64,000 bases of DNA, from the NCBI GenBank assembly GCA_027067855.1, contig JAMOUX010000002.1:1-64000 (forward strand). Direction: 5' to 3'. Source of the stretch: Candidatus Fermentibacteraceae bacterium (GTDB taxonomy: Bacteria; Fermentibacterota; Fermentibacteria; Fermentibacterales; JCC-6). The position numbers were made by a program, and so were the translations under genes. Positions 7,767-16,603 of this stretch are shown here, one piece after another. Numbering within the stretch: the stretch's first letter is position 1; each line of letters starts with the position of its first letter. The notes beneath the pieces were generated by a model. The model was not told where the DNA came from. It saw only the letters and a list, made by a program, of their open reading frames with translations, and ran no database searches.

Positions 7767-8998
7767 AGGCCGAAAACGTGTTTGTGCCAGGCGGAGTTAT
7801 GCCAGGGACCCGCGTTCGCCCACGGTACGTCCGCCATGTTTGCGAATCCCACCAGGAAAAGGAATGCGAGCAACGCCATGCTCCTCCCGGAGCGATGCTC
7901 TTCTATCCACTGGGCAACGAAGACGAAGAGCAGGGGCATTGCAAGTATCATCCATCTGAGACCTGCGCATACGCCCCCGTAGTTCCTGGTCCGGAATCCC
8001 AGAAACAGCAGTACGGCCAGGGTTGGGACGCCGATGGTCAGGGCCTCCGGCATCCTGTTTGTGCGGTTCTTCACCGCGGACACGATACTCAGGACCGCCG
8101 GCAGGAACACGGGAGTCATGGAAAAGATGCCGTGGTGGCCCAGTAGGATATGGAAGAAGTATACGTGCTTTGGTTCTGACAGGGAGTCGATGCCGGTCGG
8201 TTCGTTCCAGTAACTTCCGCCGAACCTGTATAGTTCGGGTCTCAGGTATACCGGCAGCAGGGAACCTGTCGCGGCGAGGTTGAGGGCAAAGTGTGCGGCG
8301 ACGGTCAGAGCCGCGGCGGGAAGGAAGAGTCGCAAGGTTTTCCCCGGATTCGCCGAAAAAAGGTATACGAGGAATGCCAGGGTGAAAAATCCGGCCCAGA
8401 ACTCGAAGGTTGAAGCCAGTCCCCCAAGGAAACCCGCCAGTATCCAGGGACTCCTGCGCAGCCGGGAATCGTGTCTGGCCTCGAAGGCGAAGTAAAAGGC
8501 CGCAAGAAGGCAAGCAGCCGATGGAACGTGGTTGGTGAAATCCGTGGCGTAACCCAGTCCGATGAAATTGAAAGTGAAAACCAGGATACCCAGGTTCACG
8601 GTTCTCCGGGAATTGAACAGTTTTTCCAGCAGTTTCCGGAAGAAATAGAGGAGCAGGAGGTAGGGTATCAATCCGAAGATCACGTTGATGAACGCTATGG
8701 AAACGGTCGGATGGTCTGTGAATGTTATACCGGTGAGTTTCGAGAACAGGAAGTAGATCGCCGCCGCCAACGTCGGCAGCATGGGCGGTTTTGAGGAATA
8801 GGCGTGGTCGCCTATCATCACCTTGTCCACGGTGTCCGAGAAGGGTGAGTCGTCTATGGCGAAGGTTCCGCGGTTCACCAGGGATTCCACGGTAGCGAAC
8901 CTGCTTCCGGAGTTGGTGTGAGGGGTGGTTTGCAGAAGGATCGCCACTACCGTCGCCGCGACCACCGCACACATGGTGAACACCGTAGAAGATTTCAT
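7757..8998 (-). CDS. Polytopic membrane protein, GT-C/GT39-like glycosyltransferase candidate
   Basis: This 413-residue protein has about ten hydrophobic segments. An N-terminal TM segment is followed by a periplasmic loop with acidic residues (FAIDDSPFSDT, about 45-55) and then SSKPPMLPTLAA. This is the layout of lipid-linked sugar transferases of the GT-C fold, where loop-1 acidic residues are catalytic. It begins 3 nt after the stop of the sugar transferase gene and ends overlapping the GT9 pair. The whole neighbourhood is glycan assembly. Assignment to a specific family is tentative, and an O-antigen ligase or polymerase-like role is possible. Confidence 0.6.
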   Translation of the reverse strand: MKSSTVFTMCAVVAATVVAILLQTTPHTNSGSRFATVESLVNRGTFAIDDSPFSDTVDKVMIGDHAYSSKPPMLPTLAAAIYFLFSKLTGITFTDHPTVSIAFINVIFGLIPYLLLLYFFRKLLEKLFNSRRTVNLGILVFTFNFIGLGYATDFTNHVPSAACLLAAFYFAFEARHDSRLRRSPWILAGFLGGLASTFEFWAGFFTLAFLVYLFSANPGKTLRLFLPAAALTVAAHFALNLAATGSLLPVYLRPELYRFGGSYWNEPTGIDSLSEPKHVYFFHILLGHHGIFSMTPVFLPAVLSIVSAVKNRTNRMPEALTIGVPTLAVLLFLGFRTRNYGGVCAGLRWMILAMPLLFVFVAQWIEEHRSGRSMALLAFLFLVGFANMADVPWANAGPWHNSAWHKHVFGLYP

Positions 8999-9001
8999 CG
9001 G

Positions 9002-10426
9002 TCAGTAGGCGCCGCGCCTGAAAAGTATGGCCGGTATGGTCATTATGAGTATGGATATGTCCAGCCAGATCGACCAGTTGTCCACGTAATAAAGGTCCAG
9101 CTTGACCATTTCGTCGTACGACAGGTCATTTCTCCCGGAAACCTGGCACACCCCTGTCATTCCCGGCGGGACTTCGAGTTTTTTGAAGTGCCGCAGCGAG
9201 TACCGGCGTACTTCCTCCGGGACGTGAGGCCTGGGACCCACCAGGCTCATGCTTCCCGATATGACGTTGAAAAGCTGGGGAAGCTCGTCGAGGCTGAATT
9301 TGCGCAGAAACTTTCCCACCCTGGTGATTCTCGGATCGTTCCGCGGCTTTGCCAGGAGATCACGTCCGTTTCCGGTCGCGGGTTTCTCCATGGTATCCGC
9401 CCCCACTTTCATCGATCTGAACTTAAGCAGCCGGAAACTTCGGTGGCTCTTGCCCAGGCGGGTTTGCACGTAAAAGACCGGAAAACCCGAATCCGCAACG
9501 ATGGCCAATGCCACCAGCAGGCCCAGGGGCAGTAGCAGCGCAGCCATGGGAACCGCCAGGGCCAGGTCGAAAATTCTCTTGAGCAGCATGCTGCTTCCGC
9601 TGAGAGGTGGAGGTACCGATTCTATCATGGTGATTCCACCCAGGTTTGTAACCCGAGTAGTCATGGTCACAAGATCGGAAACGTCGGCCATCACCTTATA
9701 GGACAGGTTCTCCTTTTCGCAGCCGTATATCATTTCCGCGGTTTCTTCTCTCGAAAGCCCTGGGTCCGCAAGAATCAGTTCGTCTATCCGGTTCTCGGAA
9801 AGCCACCTGAACATTTCGTCCGGGGAATCGAATCGGAGTGTTTCGGGGTCCCGTTCTTTTTCCGTAACGGTCACGAATCCCAGAAAACGGTAGGGAACGG
9901 CGGATCCGCTTCGTATGTATTCGGAGATTTCCCAGGCGTGCTTTCCGGTTCCGTATACCACAACCTTGGGACCTGTCCCCCTGTTCTTGGCCCAGTTGGA
10001 GTAGATGCGGTTGAAGGTGTTGTGCCACATGTATATCGCAAGGGAAGCGGTGGGAAACGCAAAGGCCAGGACGAAGCGGGAAAACATCAGTTGCCTGGAT
10101 GCGAAGGTGAATGCGAAGGTGATGACGACCGCCGTGAAAGTAACCCGGAGTATCCACGAGAGTTCTTCCACCGACGTCACTCCGGATTCCCTGCGATAAA
10201 CGTTGAATGCCCGGAACATGAGTAGTTCAACGCATGCCATGACGATTCCGGATATCACGTAGTTGGAAAGTCCGAGCCTGAAATCGTTAGGGATGCCCAG
10301 GTATTCCTCGAGGAATCCGGCCAGGGCGAAGTGACGTATCCAGTATCCGAAAACGAACACTCCGACCACCAGTAGGAAATCACCCGCGGGAAGGAAGAAA
10401 AAACCGCCGTTTTTCCTGGTATCCAA
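9002..10426 (-). CDS. Undecaprenyl-phosphate sugar phosphotransferase (WcaJ/WbaP-type)
   Basis: This 474-residue polyprenyl-phosphate glycosyl-1-phosphate transferase has four or five N-terminal TM helices, a central CoA-binding-like domain (KVVVYGTGKHAWEI at about 155-168) and a C-terminal bacterial sugar-transferase domain. That domain shows LKRIFDLALAVPMAALLLP, KFRSMKVGADTM, FSLDELPQLFNVISGSMS, VGPRPHVPEEV and PGMTGVCQVSGRNDLSYDEM. These enzymes start O-antigen or capsule units by loading the first sugar-1-phosphate onto undecaprenyl phosphate. The start is TTG with AAAGG upstream. It lies 6 nt after the GT2 gene, so the two are in one operon. Confidence 0.92.
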   Translation of the reverse strand: MDTRKNGGFFFLPAGDFLLVVGVFVFGYWIRHFALAGFLEEYLGIPNDFRLGLSNYVISGIVMACVELLMFRAFNVYRRESGVTSVEELSWILRVTFTAVVITFAFTFASRQLMFSRFVLAFAFPTASLAIYMWHNTFNRIYSNWAKNRGTGPKVVVYGTGKHAWEISEYIRSGSAVPYRFLGFVTVTEKERDPETLRFDSPDEMFRWLSENRIDELILADPGLSREETAEMIYGCEKENLSYKVMADVSDLVTMTTRVTNLGGITMIESVPPPLSGSSMLLKRIFDLALAVPMAALLLPLGLLVALAIVADSGFPVFYVQTRLGKSHRSFRLLKFRSMKVGADTMEKPATGNGRDLLAKPRNDPRITRVGKFLRKFSLDELPQLFNVISGSMSLVGPRPHVPEEVRRYSLRHFKKLEVPPGMTGVCQVSGRNDLSYDEMVKLDLYYVDNWSIWLDISILIMTIPAILFRRGAY

Positions 10427-10432
10427 GGCAGA

Positions 10433-11239
10433 TCAACCTTTCTTCGAAACCCCGTATCCGCAACCTATGGCTACCATGGGATACTCGCTGTAGAATCTAA
10501 CCATGCTCAACAGGTGCAGCCATAGAGCCCTGCCCGGCCGTCGGCTTTCCCGCCTGCCTTCGTGGTATATCATGGCCTCTGGCACGTACCAGACCTCCAT
10601 CCCTTTCCTCGCAGCCCTCATGCACCATTCCACGTCTTCGAAATAGAGGAAATACTTTTCCGACATCAGGCCCACGGTATGCCTTCCCGCGGCGGTGAGC
10701 CACATGGCGGCTCCTACTATCCAATCGGTACGGGAGGGACGGTTGGTGGGCACCGGATGCAGGTGTTTCTCAAGTCTGCCGCGGGCTCCGGGGATTCTGC
10801 CCAGGGGCGTTCTTCTCAGGGCTATGTCAAGGAGGGTGGGCCAGGTCCTGGCGGTGGATTGTATGGAACCGGAAGGATCCGGCATGGCCGGGCCCAGCAA
10901 CGCGGCCCGGGGATGAGAATCCTCGAAGTTCCACAGGGTTTCGAAACATCCTTCCGTCACCCTGGTGTCCGGGTTCAGGAACAACAAGCTTCTTCCCGAG
11001 GCGCTCGCCGCGCCGAGATTGTTCGCCCCGGCAAGGCCCATGTTCCATTTGGAACGTATCAACCGTACGTCGGGGAAGGATTCGGCTATGTCCGGAGAGT
11101 CGTCCGAAGAATCGTTGTCGACGACTATGATCTCCCGGGGTCTTTCCCGCTCCTCCAGACCGAGAACGGATTCGAGGCAGCTTTCCAGGGTTTCGCCGCT
11201 GTTATACGTCGTTACGATGACGGAGAGATTGAGGGGCAT
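10433..11239 (-). CDS. GT2 family glycosyltransferase (rhamnosyltransferase-like)
   Basis: This 268-residue GT-A enzyme begins SVIVTTYNSGETLESCL. It has IIVVDNDSSDDSP (about 38-50), the DXD-type NPDTR (about 92-96) and the acceptor-side motif YFEDVEWCMRAARKG (about 195-209), typical of WbbL/RfbN-like rhamnosyltransferases. No membrane segment is evident. It is followed by the undecaprenyl sugar-transferase gene, so it probably extends the lipid-linked O-unit in the cytosol. It lies downstream of the HU gene and its terminator, so it probably has its own promoter. Confidence 0.88.
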   Translation of the reverse strand: MPLNLSVIVTTYNSGETLESCLESVLGLEERERPREIIVVDNDSSDDSPDIAESFPDVRLIRSKWNMGLAGANNLGAASASGRSLLFLNPDTRVTEGCFETLWNFEDSHPRAALLGPAMPDPSGSIQSTARTWPTLLDIALRRTPLGRIPGARGRLEKHLHPVPTNRPSRTDWIVGAAMWLTAAGRHTVGLMSEKYFLYFEDVEWCMRAARKGMEVWYVPEAMIYHEGRRESRRPGRALWLHLLSMVRFYSEYPMVAIGCGYGVSKKG

Positions 11240-11253
11240 ATCACCATCTCGGG

Positions 11254-11278
11254 AAAAGGGGCGGGCTTTCCCCGCCCC
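11254..11278 (-). terminator. Rho-independent terminator of the HU gene
   Basis: GGGGCGGG (11258-11265) pairs perfectly with CCCGCCCC (11271-11278) across a 5-nt loop. On the reverse strand the stem is followed by TTTT. It begins 15 nt after the HU stop. Confidence 0.75.
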
Positions 11279-11293
11279 GTTAAATCCGGACCT

Positions 11294-11566
11294 CTAGAGG
11301 ACGGTTTCCTTGAGGCTCTTGCCGGGCTTGAAATGGGGAACTTTCTTGGCCGGATAAGTCACTTTTTTCTTGGTGGCGGGATTCACGCCGGTTCTGCTCT
11401 TGCGCTTTTTCACCGAGAAAGTTCCAAAGCCGACAAGACTGACCTTTTCGCCCTTCTTGAGAGAGTCTTTGATCCCTTCGATGACGGCGTCGACAGCTAC
11501 ACCGGCCTCTTTCTTGGTGATTCCGGCGTTTTCGGCAACCTTTGCGATGAGTTCTTTTTTAGTCAC
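11294..11566 (-). CDS. HU/IHF-family histone-like DNA-binding protein
   Basis: This 90-residue protein, the normal HU length, starts VTKKELIAKVAENAGITKK from a GTG at 11566. It contains the signature VSLVGFGTFSVKKRK (about 44-58) and the DNA-contact arm GVNPATKKKVTYPAKKVPHF. The Arg/Pro tip of classic HU is conserved in part (NPATKK). An upstream extension to 11662 was rejected because a GGGGGTGA site lies just before the GTG. It compacts DNA and assists architectural protein-DNA complexes. It is monocistronic, with a TTGACA promoter upstream and a hairpin terminator downstream. Confidence 0.95.
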   Translation of the reverse strand: MTKKELIAKVAENAGITKKEAGVAVDAVIEGIKDSLKKGEKVSLVGFGTFSVKKRKSRTGVNPATKKKVTYPAKKVPHFKPGKSLKETVL

Positions 11567-11597
11567 TTGCTCACCCCCTCTCCTTGACCGTTGCCGT

Positions 11598-11626
11598 AAC
11601 GTATAGGCTTGAAATACTGATGTCAA
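11598..11626 (-). promoter_or_regulatory. Promoter of the HU gene
   Basis: The reverse strand has a perfect TTGACA (11626-11621), a 17-nt spacer and TACGTT (11603-11598). TATACG two bases upstream is an alternative -10. The start codon is 31 nt downstream. The region from here to 11748 is AT-rich and non-coding. Confidence 0.6.
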
Positions 11627-11748
11627 GTCCTTCATACGGAAGAGAAAACGTGAATATTTCAATCTATATCAGCATATACCATGGTTGCGCCTTGATGTAA
11701 GGAATTTATACTCAGAACTATAACCATAGATATAGATAACAACAGGGA

Positions 11749-13938
11749 TTAAAAGCTACTTACATGTTGCTCGATTTTGATGTCGGGAAGATCGACTATG
11801 TTTATTTTGAAATAAAATCCGCTGTCTATCTCCGAGATATGCCTGACAAACACGGCTTCCCAGCAGTGCAGTTCCCGTCTCAGGGTGTAACTCTGGTTTA
11901 TGAAGCCACCGTTGAGGAGATCGTAATAAGCGTTGTACTCTATGGACCATCCGGGCGTAACGTCTAGTGATACCCTGAACTTGAGTTTGCTCACTGCGGG
12001 GCTGTCTCCAAGGGGGTGCCTGTAAAAATGGGAGAGGGAGAGGCGTAGGGGAAGACCGGGTTCCAGGGCGCCGGAGTCGGGGAATAATGTTCCGTCGTAC
12101 CCGGACAGCTTGAACCCCGTGGACAGGGACAAGTCCGTGAATTCCCGCCGGTACGGATCCCAGGAACCGGTTCCGGTCAGGCTGACGGCCTGTATCGGTT
12201 TAAGGCCCAGCGTGGCGCAAAGAGGGGAGAAGGGTTTGTCGCTTTCGCTCAGGTTCATGGTTGTTGTGATGTCCAGGGATGCCAGGTCGAACTTGGAAAC
12301 GCGCCGGCGCAGAATCTTTTTACCTTCCAGGGTGTTCGACAGGGAGAGAACGAGAAGCTTGCTCCCTTCCGGGGGACCGAAGTCGGCGAAGGTGTAGTAC
12401 TCGAGATACGTCGAGTCGGTGGATGCGGCGCCGTCTTCGCTCAGGTAGGTATTCGGCGCATAATGCAGGGTCACTTCCGGAGAGACGGTGTGTCTCAGTG
12501 CATTCATGCCCAGCAGTCCTCCCCCGAATATTCCGTAGATTTCCGTCGATGCCGATATTCCGGTGGATCCGTGTATCCACCATGGAAACCTGTTGCCGTT
12601 CCTGTCCCTGTCGAAGACCGTTCCCGAGGCGGAGAGGTACTGTGACAGCGTCAGCCATCCCCACGCCCTCTGGGAACTGGTCAGTCCCGACGCGAGCCTG
12701 AATGCCGAGTTGGTGGCCCGGAATTCTTCCATTTGCACGTCCCTGGCCAGGTAATGTGCGCTCAGATTCCAGTACAAGGAATGCCATGGCCTGCGGCGAT
12801 CCGGATCGGAGGGGATGTGGAGGAGCGGGGCGGAAGGCAGTGAAAACCTGATATCCGGAGCCTCCTGGACCACCTCCGTCTCCCCGGGTATCGTGTCGGG
12901 ATCCGTATGGAGGTAGCTCGTCCTGCTGACCGCCGCCTGGACGGCCAGTCTTCCGAAATGCCTGTTGACACTGAACCAGGAGCTGACCTCGCCGGTCATC
13001 CTGTCTTCCGGGTTCTGTTGCGTCTCTTCCAGGTAAGACCTGTCGCTCAGGAATTCTCCCTGCAGCCTCAGCGAGGTTCCGTCGGGGAAGTCATGGAGGT
13101 GGTGTCCGAAGAACATCCACCTGTCCCGTTTGTTCCGGAATTCCCTTCTCCACTCGGCTTTTGTTCCGCCGTTGCAGACATATCTCAGTTTATGTCTCTC
13201 ATCCGCCGCGAGTACGAAACGGGTTTTCTCCATTATGTCCCCGTGAAGCCATAGATCCGCGTAGTCCGAGAAGACGAAATAATAACCGGCTTCCCTGAGG
13301 AACCTTCCGTCTCTGCCCGTTCTTCCGAGTTTCGGCATGGTGAACCCGGGCTGTCTTCCACGTCGTATGGGAAAAATCCAGTAAGGAAAATAGAAGACAG
13401 GAGTATTCTTCACGAACATGTAGACAGGTTTTGCCACCGCTTTATCGTCCGGAAAGACTTTCAGAACCGGACAGTAGAAATGGTAATGGGGTGGAGTGTA
13501 GTCGCATGTCGTGAACCTCGCGTCGGTTATGTTGAATTCGTTGCGTCCCACCCTGGTAATGGATGATCCGGTATAGAAACCGGCATCGTACCGGGAAGCG
13601 GCCTGGATTATATGTCCCTTCCTGGTCTCCACGTCGTATATCATCGTGGTTCCCCTGATGGATTCTCCCCTCTCGAATAGCTCGGATTCTCCCCTGGAGA
13701 CGATTACGCCGGCTTCCGCATCGTACTTCACGGTGTCCGCCCGGAGAGTCATGTCCCTGTAATCGATGGTCACTTCTCCCACGAGGAACAGGACTTCCCC
13801 GGAAGGCAGGAAGAGCAGCGAATCGGCGGAGTACGATATGCTCTCCAGGGTTACCCGGGAGGACGAGTCCGGAAGAGAATCATTCATTCCGGTATCCGGC
13901 GACGAGACCAGCACCGCCAGCAGAATGGAGAGAATCAT
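11749..13938 (-). CDS. lptD: LPS-assembly protein LptD (OstA)
   Basis: This 729-residue outer-membrane protein has a signal peptide (MILSILLAVLVSS), an OstA/LptA-like jellyroll domain at about 35-130 (EVTIDYRDMTLRADTVKYD) and the LptD C-terminal barrel. Hallmarks include FTTCDYTPPHYHFYCP, AKPVYMFVKNTPVFYFPYW and GRQPGFTMPKLG at about 140-210. LptD inserts lipopolysaccharide into the outer leaflet with the lipoprotein LptE, which was not seen here. The start overlaps the ROK gene stop (ATGA). Its presence is the clearest evidence for an LPS-containing outer membrane in this organism. Confidence 0.93.
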   Translation of the reverse strand: MILSILLAVLVSSPDTGMNDSLPDSSSRVTLESISYSADSLLFLPSGEVLFLVGEVTIDYRDMTLRADTVKYDAEAGVIVSRGESELFERGESIRGTTMIYDVETRKGHIIQAASRYDAGFYTGSSITRVGRNEFNITDARFTTCDYTPPHYHFYCPVLKVFPDDKAVAKPVYMFVKNTPVFYFPYWIFPIRRGRQPGFTMPKLGRTGRDGRFLREAGYYFVFSDYADLWLHGDIMEKTRFVLAADERHKLRYVCNGGTKAEWRREFRNKRDRWMFFGHHLHDFPDGTSLRLQGEFLSDRSYLEETQQNPEDRMTGEVSSWFSVNRHFGRLAVQAAVSRTSYLHTDPDTIPGETEVVQEAPDIRFSLPSAPLLHIPSDPDRRRPWHSLYWNLSAHYLARDVQMEEFRATNSAFRLASGLTSSQRAWGWLTLSQYLSASGTVFDRDRNGNRFPWWIHGSTGISASTEIYGIFGGGLLGMNALRHTVSPEVTLHYAPNTYLSEDGAASTDSTYLEYYTFADFGPPEGSKLLVLSLSNTLEGKKILRRRVSKFDLASLDITTTMNLSESDKPFSPLCATLGLKPIQAVSLTGTGSWDPYRREFTDLSLSTGFKLSGYDGTLFPDSGALEPGLPLRLSLSHFYRHPLGDSPAVSKLKFRVSLDVTPGWSIEYNAYYDLLNGGFINQSYTLRRELHCWEAVFVRHISEIDSGFYFKINIVDLPDIKIEQHVSSF

Positions 13939-14825
13939 CGGCTTTCCGCCGCCATGAGGGCCGCTCCCTCGGCCCCGGCGCAGCTTCCGGAGGGAAGTAT
14001 CTCAACGTTCCATGGATGGGAACATCTTTTCAGAAATTCGGTTCTTGCCGCATCGATGAAATACGTGGCGGCACGGGACAGTCCGCCTGCCAGGAATACG
14101 CCGTGAGGGTCGAAACATTGGGCCAGGTTCGCCAGGCCAACTCCCAGCCATCCACCGAATTCTTCGAAGGCTTCGATTGCGGCGGTTTCTCCCCCGGCGG
14201 CAAGTTTTGAAAGTTCCATCGGCCCTTCAGAAATTCCGGTACGTTCCAGGTAGTAGCCTGACAGGGCCCCCGCCGAAGCATATTTCTCCCAGCATCCCCA
14301 TGAACCACAGGAACAGTTCTTCCCGTCGACTTTCACAGTAGCATGCCCGAACTCTCCCGCGTGACCCCTTCCGTATACTATTTCACCGTCGAGGACTATG
14401 GTGCCCCCTATGCCGGTTCCCAGGGTGACCGTCAACCAGAGTCCTTTCGGAGGAATCGAACCTTTCCGTATGGCTCCGAAAGCAAAGGCGTTGGCATCGT
14501 TGTCCATCACCACCGGGCATCCGAGTATGTCGGCGAGCCTGAGCTTCACGGGATATCCGTCCCATCCCGGAAGGTTTGGTGAAGTTATGAGTATTCCGTT
14601 CTTTCCGTCCACGAGTCCGGCGATACCTATGCCGGATGAAACGGGATGCGGATCCTTTTCCAGGATTACGTCCGCCAGCCTTTTCAGTTTTTCGTCGGGA
14701 GGCTCATCCGGCGAACCGGTCTCCAGGGTAGCCACCAGGTGGAAATCTCCATCGCCCAGGAAACCGGTGACCATAGTCGTTCCTCCCACGTCTATGCCCC
14801 AGTGATAGCCGTTACGTTCAGTCAA
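13935..14825 (-). CDS. ROK-family sugar kinase (glucokinase-like)
   Basis: This 296-residue protein has the phosphate-binding DVGGTT at 12-17, the catalytic Asp in MDNDANAF (D110), GTGIGGTIV at 136-144, the ExGH motif in GEFGHATV (E158, H161) and the ROK zinc cluster CSCGSWGCWEKYAS at 171-184. It phosphorylates a hexose, most likely glucose or an N-acetylhexosamine, in the cytosol. It lies between an LpoA-like lipoprotein and lptD with start/stop overlaps on both sides, so it is in an envelope operon. The substrate could be an amino sugar from wall or LPS turnover, but this is inference. Confidence 0.9.
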   Translation of the reverse strand: MTERNGYHWGIDVGGTTMVTGFLGDGDFHLVATLETGSPDEPPDEKLKRLADVILEKDPHPVSSGIGIAGLVDGKNGILITSPNLPGWDGYPVKLRLADILGCPVVMDNDANAFAFGAIRKGSIPPKGLWLTVTLGTGIGGTIVLDGEIVYGRGHAGEFGHATVKVDGKNCSCGSWGCWEKYASAGALSGYYLERTGISEGPMELSKLAAGGETAAIEAFEEFGGWLGVGLANLAQCFDPHGVFLAGGLSRAATYFIDAARTEFLKRCSHPWNVEILPSGSCAGAEGAALMAAESR

Positions 14826-16482
14826 TTCCGATTATCTCCCCGTCGATTATTTTCACCAGCGGGTAAGCGGAACGTGGAATGGAGACGCTTCCTATAGTAC
14901 ATGCTCCGGTTGCGCCGTAATAAACCTCCAGGCCCTGCAGGTATCGCTCCAGGGATGTTCTGGAAAGACCTGCGTTCCTGCAGGCATCCAATATGATCAT
15001 TGCGGTGTCGTAACCCTGAGCCGCGAGAATATTCGGCTGTTCGTCGTACCGGCGTCGGTAGTGGTACGAGAAGCGTGCCGTGGCGGGGTTTATCGATCCG
15101 ACCCTGAAGGATACGGGAAACACCGCTCCTTCCACGTACTCACCACCGTGCTCCAACAATATCTCGTCGTCCCAGCCTGAATCGCCGAAGAGAGCGGCAT
15201 CCACCATGTAAAACCTCAGTTGGGGGGCTATCTGAATTGCGTCCCAAGCGGATACCGGAAGGAAGATACCGTCGGGATGTCCGTGCTTCACCGCGTTTAT
15301 TTGTTCCTTGAAATCGGTGGAACCGGTCTCGTAACCCTCGACCGCCACGATTTCGCCCCCCAGTTCCCTTACCACCGAAACGAACTGTTCCGCTTCGGAT
15401 ACCGACTGGGAGGTATACTCGTGTATCACGGCGAAGGTGTTACATCCCGCTTCCCTGACGGCATACTCCGCCACGGCTCCCGCCGCTTCGCCGGTGGATA
15501 CCACGAGCCTGTGAACGTATTCACCGAATGAATCCAGGTTATTGGAGGTGGCGGTGGGGGTGATCATAGGAAGTGAACTCCTGCGCACGACCGGTGCGGC
15601 CAGTTCGGCGTTCCTGCTGGTCAGTGGGCCTATCACAGCCAGACACGAAGAGTTATCGCCAAGGGATCGCATTATATCAACCACGTCTTCCATGGAGCAA
15701 TCGAACTCCAGAAGAATAGGAGCATTCATGCTAAGGTCTGATGACATTTCAAACGCCATTCTGACCCCTCGCGCCACTTTCTCGGCATATACGGCCCCCT
15801 CGCCCGAAAATGGCATGACCAAGGCTATGAACATCCTTTCGGGCTCGTGGATTTCCAACCTTCCGTACCTGTCGTGGGCATCGGGGTACCGGCGGTCTAT
15901 TTCCGTACCTACCATCAGCGCCTTGTCGTAGTCTCCGGCGGAGGCGTAGCGTTTTTCGAGTTCCAGGAGAAGCAAGACTTCCGTCCATCCGGTGGCGGGT
16001 CTGGATGCCAGGTAGTCCGTATCCAGCTTCCGGAGACAGGTTCTGGCCAATTCCACCGCTTGGGAGGATTCCGCCTCGTCAAGATTCTCCTGATGTACTT
16101 CCGACAACCGCCGGAAAGCATTACGGAATGCTCCCCGGGCGAAAGATATGCGGGCCAGCATTAACATGGCCGAAGCCTTAGTGTGCGCGTCCGGAGCCTC
16201 TTCCACCGCCTTCAGTGCGGATTGTTCGGCTTCGTCCGGCCGCTTCATGGCCAGGAGGGCGCCGGCTCGGCCCAGATGCCACGATGCGTAACGGATGTCT
16301 CCGGGGAATTCTTCGAGAGCCCTGGAATAAAGGCGCAGAGCCTTGGTGTGGTTTCCCGAATTCATCGCCGCTTCGGCGAGGGCGGTTATTCCTTCCGGGG
16401 TATTCTCGTCGTGTACAGGCCTGCATCCGTTGAAAAGCAGTATCGATATGAAGAAAAACAGGATCAAAATACGACCAAGCAA
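14818..16482 (-). CDS. TPR plus periplasmic-binding-fold lipoprotein, LpoA-like
   Basis: This 554-residue protein has a lipoprotein signal peptide (LILFFFISILLFNGC, lipid-accepting Cys near residue 20). A helical TPR region follows (about 30-205, NHTKALRLYSRALEEFPGD). The C-terminal half (about 215-550) is a type I periplasmic-binding fold of the branched-chain amino-acid receptor class, with VIGPLTSRN and AAQGYDTAMIILDA. This is the architecture of LpoA, the outer-membrane activator of penicillin-binding protein 1A. No permease or ATPase genes for an amino-acid transporter are adjacent, and the neighbours are envelope-biogenesis genes. The start is TTG after GGAGGTGATAC. An orphan receptor is the alternative. 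Confidence 0.78.
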   Translation of the reverse strand: MLGRILILFFFISILLFNGCRPVHDENTPEGITALAEAAMNSGNHTKALRLYSRALEEFPGDIRYASWHLGRAGALLAMKRPDEAEQSALKAVEEAPDAHTKASAMLMLARISFARGAFRNAFRRLSEVHQENLDEAESSQAVELARTCLRKLDTDYLASRPATGWTEVLLLLELEKRYASAGDYDKALMVGTEIDRRYPDAHDRYGRLEIHEPERMFIALVMPFSGEGAVYAEKVARGVRMAFEMSSDLSMNAPILLEFDCSMEDVVDIMRSLGDNSSCLAVIGPLTSRNAELAAPVVRRSSLPMITPTATSNNLDSFGEYVHRLVVSTGEAAGAVAEYAVREAGCNTFAVIHEYTSQSVSEAEQFVSVVRELGGEIVAVEGYETGSTDFKEQINAVKHGHPDGIFLPVSAWDAIQIAPQLRFYMVDAALFGDSGWDDEILLEHGGEYVEGAVFPVSFRVGSINPATARFSYHYRRRYDEQPNILAAQGYDTAMIILDACRNAGLSRTSLERYLQGLEVYYGATGACTIGSVSIPRSAYPLVKIIDGEIIGID

Positions 16483-16527
16483 GTATCACCTCCACGATAA
16501 TCTTTATCCTGACGAATATACCCTCTG

Positions 16528-16549
16528 CATGGATTCGGGGAAATCCATG
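16528..16549. repeat. Inverted repeat upstream of the LpoA-like gene
   Basis: CATGGATT (16528-16535) and AATCCATG (16542-16549) form a perfect 8-bp inverted repeat around a 6-nt loop, immediately past the surA-like terminator and about 45 nt before the LpoA-like start. It could be an operator or a leader hairpin. Confidence 0.4.
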
Positions 16550-16550
16550 T

Positions 16551-16587
16551 ATTGAAAAAAAGCCCGGGGCGTAAACCCCGGGCTTTT
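16551..16587 (-). terminator. Strong Rho-independent terminator after the SurA-like gene
   Basis: A 12-bp perfect stem, AAAAGCCCGGGG (16558-16569) with CCCCGGGCTTTT (16576-16587), has a 6-nt loop. On the reverse strand it is followed by a run of seven T, so it ends transcription of the isomerase gene. Confidence 0.9.
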
Positions 16588-16603
16588 GCGATCGGAAATC
16601 CGG

